Positions 62,008 to 64,000 of a stretch of 64,000 nt of DNA are shown here, piece after piece. A model generated the notes under the pieces. That model was given only the letters and a program-made list of their open reading frames with translations, was not told the origin of the DNA and did no database searches. The position numbers and the translations under genes are program-made. Positions within the stretch are counted from its first letter, which is position 1. Each line of letters opens with the position of its first letter. This DNA comes from an uncultured Collinsella sp. (GTDB lineage Bacteria > Actinomycetota > Coriobacteriia > Coriobacteriales > Coriobacteriaceae): NCBI GenBank assembly GCA_959599095.1, contig CAUGGC010000004.1, positions 1-64,000 of the forward strand. The letters are read 5' to 3'.

Positions 62008-63195
62008 ATGTTCAACACCATTATCATCACGGTCAAAACGCTGCTGCGCCGGCCGAGCACGTGGGTCTGGGGCGCCCTCTTTCCCATCGCGCTTTCCACG
62101 ATGTTCATGTTTATGTTTGCGAACCTGAGCTCCGACGGCACGGTCGACCCGGTGCCGGTTGCCGTCGTGGCGGACAAGGTCTGGGACGCTTCGACCTTTA
62201 AGGATGTGGCGACGTCGCTTGCCAAGGAAGGCGACGACCAGCTGCTCGAGATCCACGAGCTCGACGACGCAGCCGATGCGAACCGTGCGCTCAAGGCCGG
62301 TGAGGTCGCGGGTATCTATACGGTCGACGCTGCGGGCACGCCCAAGCTCACACTGCTATCGAGCTACGACAGCTCGCGCGCATCATCGGTGCTCACCGAT
62401 CGCAGCATCCTGGAGACGGTGGCAAGCTCGTATACACAAAATGCCGAGCTCATGTCCCAGATTGCCCAGGACAACCCGGCGGCGCTCGCCGACCCCGAGG
62501 CGGTTGCGCGCGCCCTGTCGCTCGAGGGCGGCACCCGCCGCGTAAGCCTGACACGCACCACACCCGACGGCACGGTCATCTACTATTACGCGCTCTTTGG
62601 CCTGGTCGCGATGATGTCTGCCGAGTTTGCCGCCTTGAGCGTCATCGACCTGCAGCCCAATCTGTCGGGTCTTGGCGCGCGTCGCTGCGTGGGCGGTCTT
62701 TCCAAAACGGCGTCGCTGGCCGGTATCTTTGTGGGCTCGTGGCTGGTCTCCTTTGCCTCGATGGCGATCGCGATCGGCTACGTGCGTCTGGTCGTGGGCG
62801 TCGACTTTGGCGGGCGCGAGGGGCTGTGTTTGGTGGGCGGCGCCGCTTCCGCGCTTGCCGCCACGGGCTTGGGACTCTTTGTGGGCACGCTTCCCGTTAA
62901 GGGCGGCAAGGCGTCCAAGTCTGGCATCCTCACGGGCTTTGCCACTACGTGCGCCCTGTTCGCCGGCCTCTACGGCGAGCCAGCGATGGCGCTTGCCGAC
63001 GACGTCGCCCGCGCCTGCCCGGCTGAGTGCTGGCTCAACCCCGTCAAGCTTATCTGCGACATGTTCAACCGCCTGTATTTCTTTGAAGACTTGGGGCCTT
63101 TTGCCGTTCGCGCGGGCGCGCTGGTCCTCATGACGCTGGTGTTTGTTGCCGCCGCCACGCTGATTTTTGGAAGGAGCCGCTATGAGCACCTTTAA
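62008..63195 (+). CDS. ABC-2 type permease
   Basis: The 395-residue membrane protein has one N-terminal helix (about 15-35), an outer domain of about 150 residues, and five or six helices at the C-terminal end, the layout of ABC-2 permeases with a long first loop (YhgE/LinD-like). It starts 9 bases after the ATPase. Its last 14 bases overlap the next gene, so the pair is translationally coupled and likely forms a heterodimer. Confidence 0.88.
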   Translation: MFNTIIITVKTLLRRPSTWVWGALFPIALSTMFMFMFANLSSDGTVDPVPVAVVADKVWDASTFKDVATSLAKEGDDQLLEIHELDDAADANRALKAGEVAGIYTVDAAGTPKLTLLSSYDSSRASSVLTDRSILETVASSYTQNAELMSQIAQDNPAALADPEAVARALSLEGGTRRVSLTRTTPDGTVIYYYALFGLVAMMSAEFAALSVIDLQPNLSGLGARRCVGGLSKTASLAGIFVGSWLVSFASMAIAIGYVRLVVGVDFGGREGLCLVGGAASALAATGLGLFVGTLPVKGGKASKSGILTGFATTCALFAGLYGEPAMALADDVARACPAECWLNPVKLICDMFNRLYFFEDLGPFAVRAGALVLMTLVFVAAATLIFGRSRYEHL

Positions 63196-64000
63196 GACCG
63201 CGCTTCGCATGGCGCTGGCGCACCCGTTCTACCTGCTCATCTATACGGTGTTCATTTCGCTGATGGGCGTATTCATCGCGGCATCCGTGAGCTGGAACTC
63301 GTCGCAGCTCACCGAGTACAAGCCCTACGACGCCAACGTGATCGTGGTCGACCGCGATGGCAGTGATCTTTCACTTGCGCTCACCAAGCACCTAGGTTCG
63401 CGGTTTGACCTGGTCACGGGCGTCGGCGATGACACGTACGACCTTGCGGACGCGCTCTCCAAGAGCAACAGCGCCAAGGGCAGCGCCGACTGCGTGTTCT
63501 TTATCCCGGAGGGGTTCGAGGACGACCTGGTCGCGGCTGCCCGCGCGGGGGAGTCCCTGCCCAAGCTCGATGTGACCTACGGTGCCGGCACCATGGCGGC
63601 GGCGCTTTCGTCTGCCGAGGCTTCGCGCTGGATCTCGCTCGCGGGCGCTGCGGCGGCGCTTGAGCCCGCTGCTTCTAACGGCGACGTTGCCAAGGCTGCC
63701 GAACACGCGGCCACCGAGCGTGCCGAGGTCGAGATCGAGCAGGTCAAGGTCGACTCGACTGCCGCCGCCACGCTCGAGTCGTACTTCAACTTTGGCGCGT
63801 ACGCGATCATCTCGTCGGTCATCGTGTCGGTGGGACTGGTGTTCTCGGGCATGAACGAGCCCGAGCGTGTGCGCCGCATGGAGGCCGGCCCGGTCTCCGA
63901 GCGCCAGCGCTCGCTTGCCGTGTTTGCGGCCGCCGCCGTGCTCACCGTCTGCATCTGGTTTGTGTCGAGCATGATGGGCGTCGTGGGCTTTGCCGGCGCG
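63182..64000 (+). CDS. ABC-2 type permease, cut by the window end
   Basis: The reading frame is open from ATG 63182, preceded by AAGGAG, to the window edge: 273 residues and continuing. It has the same layout as the gene before it: a first helix (about 15-37), a long outer domain (about 45-205) and helices from about 207 onward. The start overlaps the previous gene by 14 bases. With that gene and the ATPase it forms an exporter. Confidence 0.85.
   Translation, partial: MSTFKTALRMALAHPFYLLIYTVFISLMGVFIAASVSWNSSQLTEYKPYDANVIVVDRDGSDLSLALTKHLGSRFDLVTGVGDDTYDLADALSKSNSAKGSADCVFFIPEGFEDDLVAAARAGESLPKLDVTYGAGTMAAALSSAEASRWISLAGAAAALEPAASNGDVAKAAEHAATERAEVEIEQVKVDSTAAATLESYFNFGAYAIISSVIVSVGLVFSGMNEPERVRRMEAGPVSERQRSLAVFAAAAVLTVCIWFVSSMMGVVGFAGA

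Overview
The window reads as chromosomal DNA of a high-GC, gut-type Coriobacteriia, most like Collinsella. This is an inference from codon and GC character, the rpsF-ssb-rpsR-rplI-dnaB block, a six-part Ech-type energy-converting hydrogenase with EchA and EchB fused, and dense palindromic intergenic repeats. No rRNA, prophage, CRISPR array or plasmid function is visible. The content is mostly housekeeping, with a few small accessory islands between conserved genes.

Layout. 0-3 kb: a bactofilin-like membrane protein, a TRIC-type channel and two tRNA-Ser genes, all on the minus strand. 3-13 kb: rpsF-ssb-rpsR-rplI, dnaB, purA, purD, a NUDIX hydrolase and an ABC exporter. 13-26 kb: carA-carB, purE, a class B sortase, a MoaE-like protein, a minus-strand CmpB-type membrane protein, then purF, purM and purN. 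With purA and purD, much of purine synthesis is therefore spread along one strand. 26-32 kb: an orphan PTS IIA, a PrsA-like foldase, a YqeY protein, a complete polar amino-acid ABC transporter (ATPase, Tat/lipoprotein binding protein, two permeases) and a cytidylate-kinase-like protein. 32-40 kb, minus strand: nfnB-nfnA, pth, an unknown nuclease-like gene between two similar inverted-repeat elements, prs and glmU. 40-49 kb: an ECF transporter (T, fused double ATPase, S), xth, a sirtuin, a folP-folK fusion, a BirA-like protein and coaX. 49-53 kb: tRNA-fMet, a hairpin array, a two-domain NADH:flavin oxidoreductase and a lone HTH protein. 53-59 kb: the Ech hydrogenase operon. 59-64 kb: a two-component system divergent from an ABC-2 export operon that runs off the window.

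Energy and nucleotide metabolism dominate. Ech and NfnAB both handle ferredoxin and suit a fermentative anaerobe. prs supplies PRPP to purF, and carAB supplies carbamoyl phosphate for pyrimidines and arginine.

The most unusual signal is intergenic. At least three families of about 150-200 bp elements have a conserved core and long arms whose sequence differs between copies while the two arms of each copy stay complementary. The clearest pair is at 10158-10306 (+) and 28177-28326 (-). It has matching spacing, four helices and compensatory changes, and looks like a structured RNA or structured DNA element. A second family (43615, 43878, 58875) and the pair flanking the nuclease-like gene (35717, 37245) behave similarly. 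A separate set of short palindromes carries a GGGGACAG signature. All identifications rest on reading the sequence; no database search was run.
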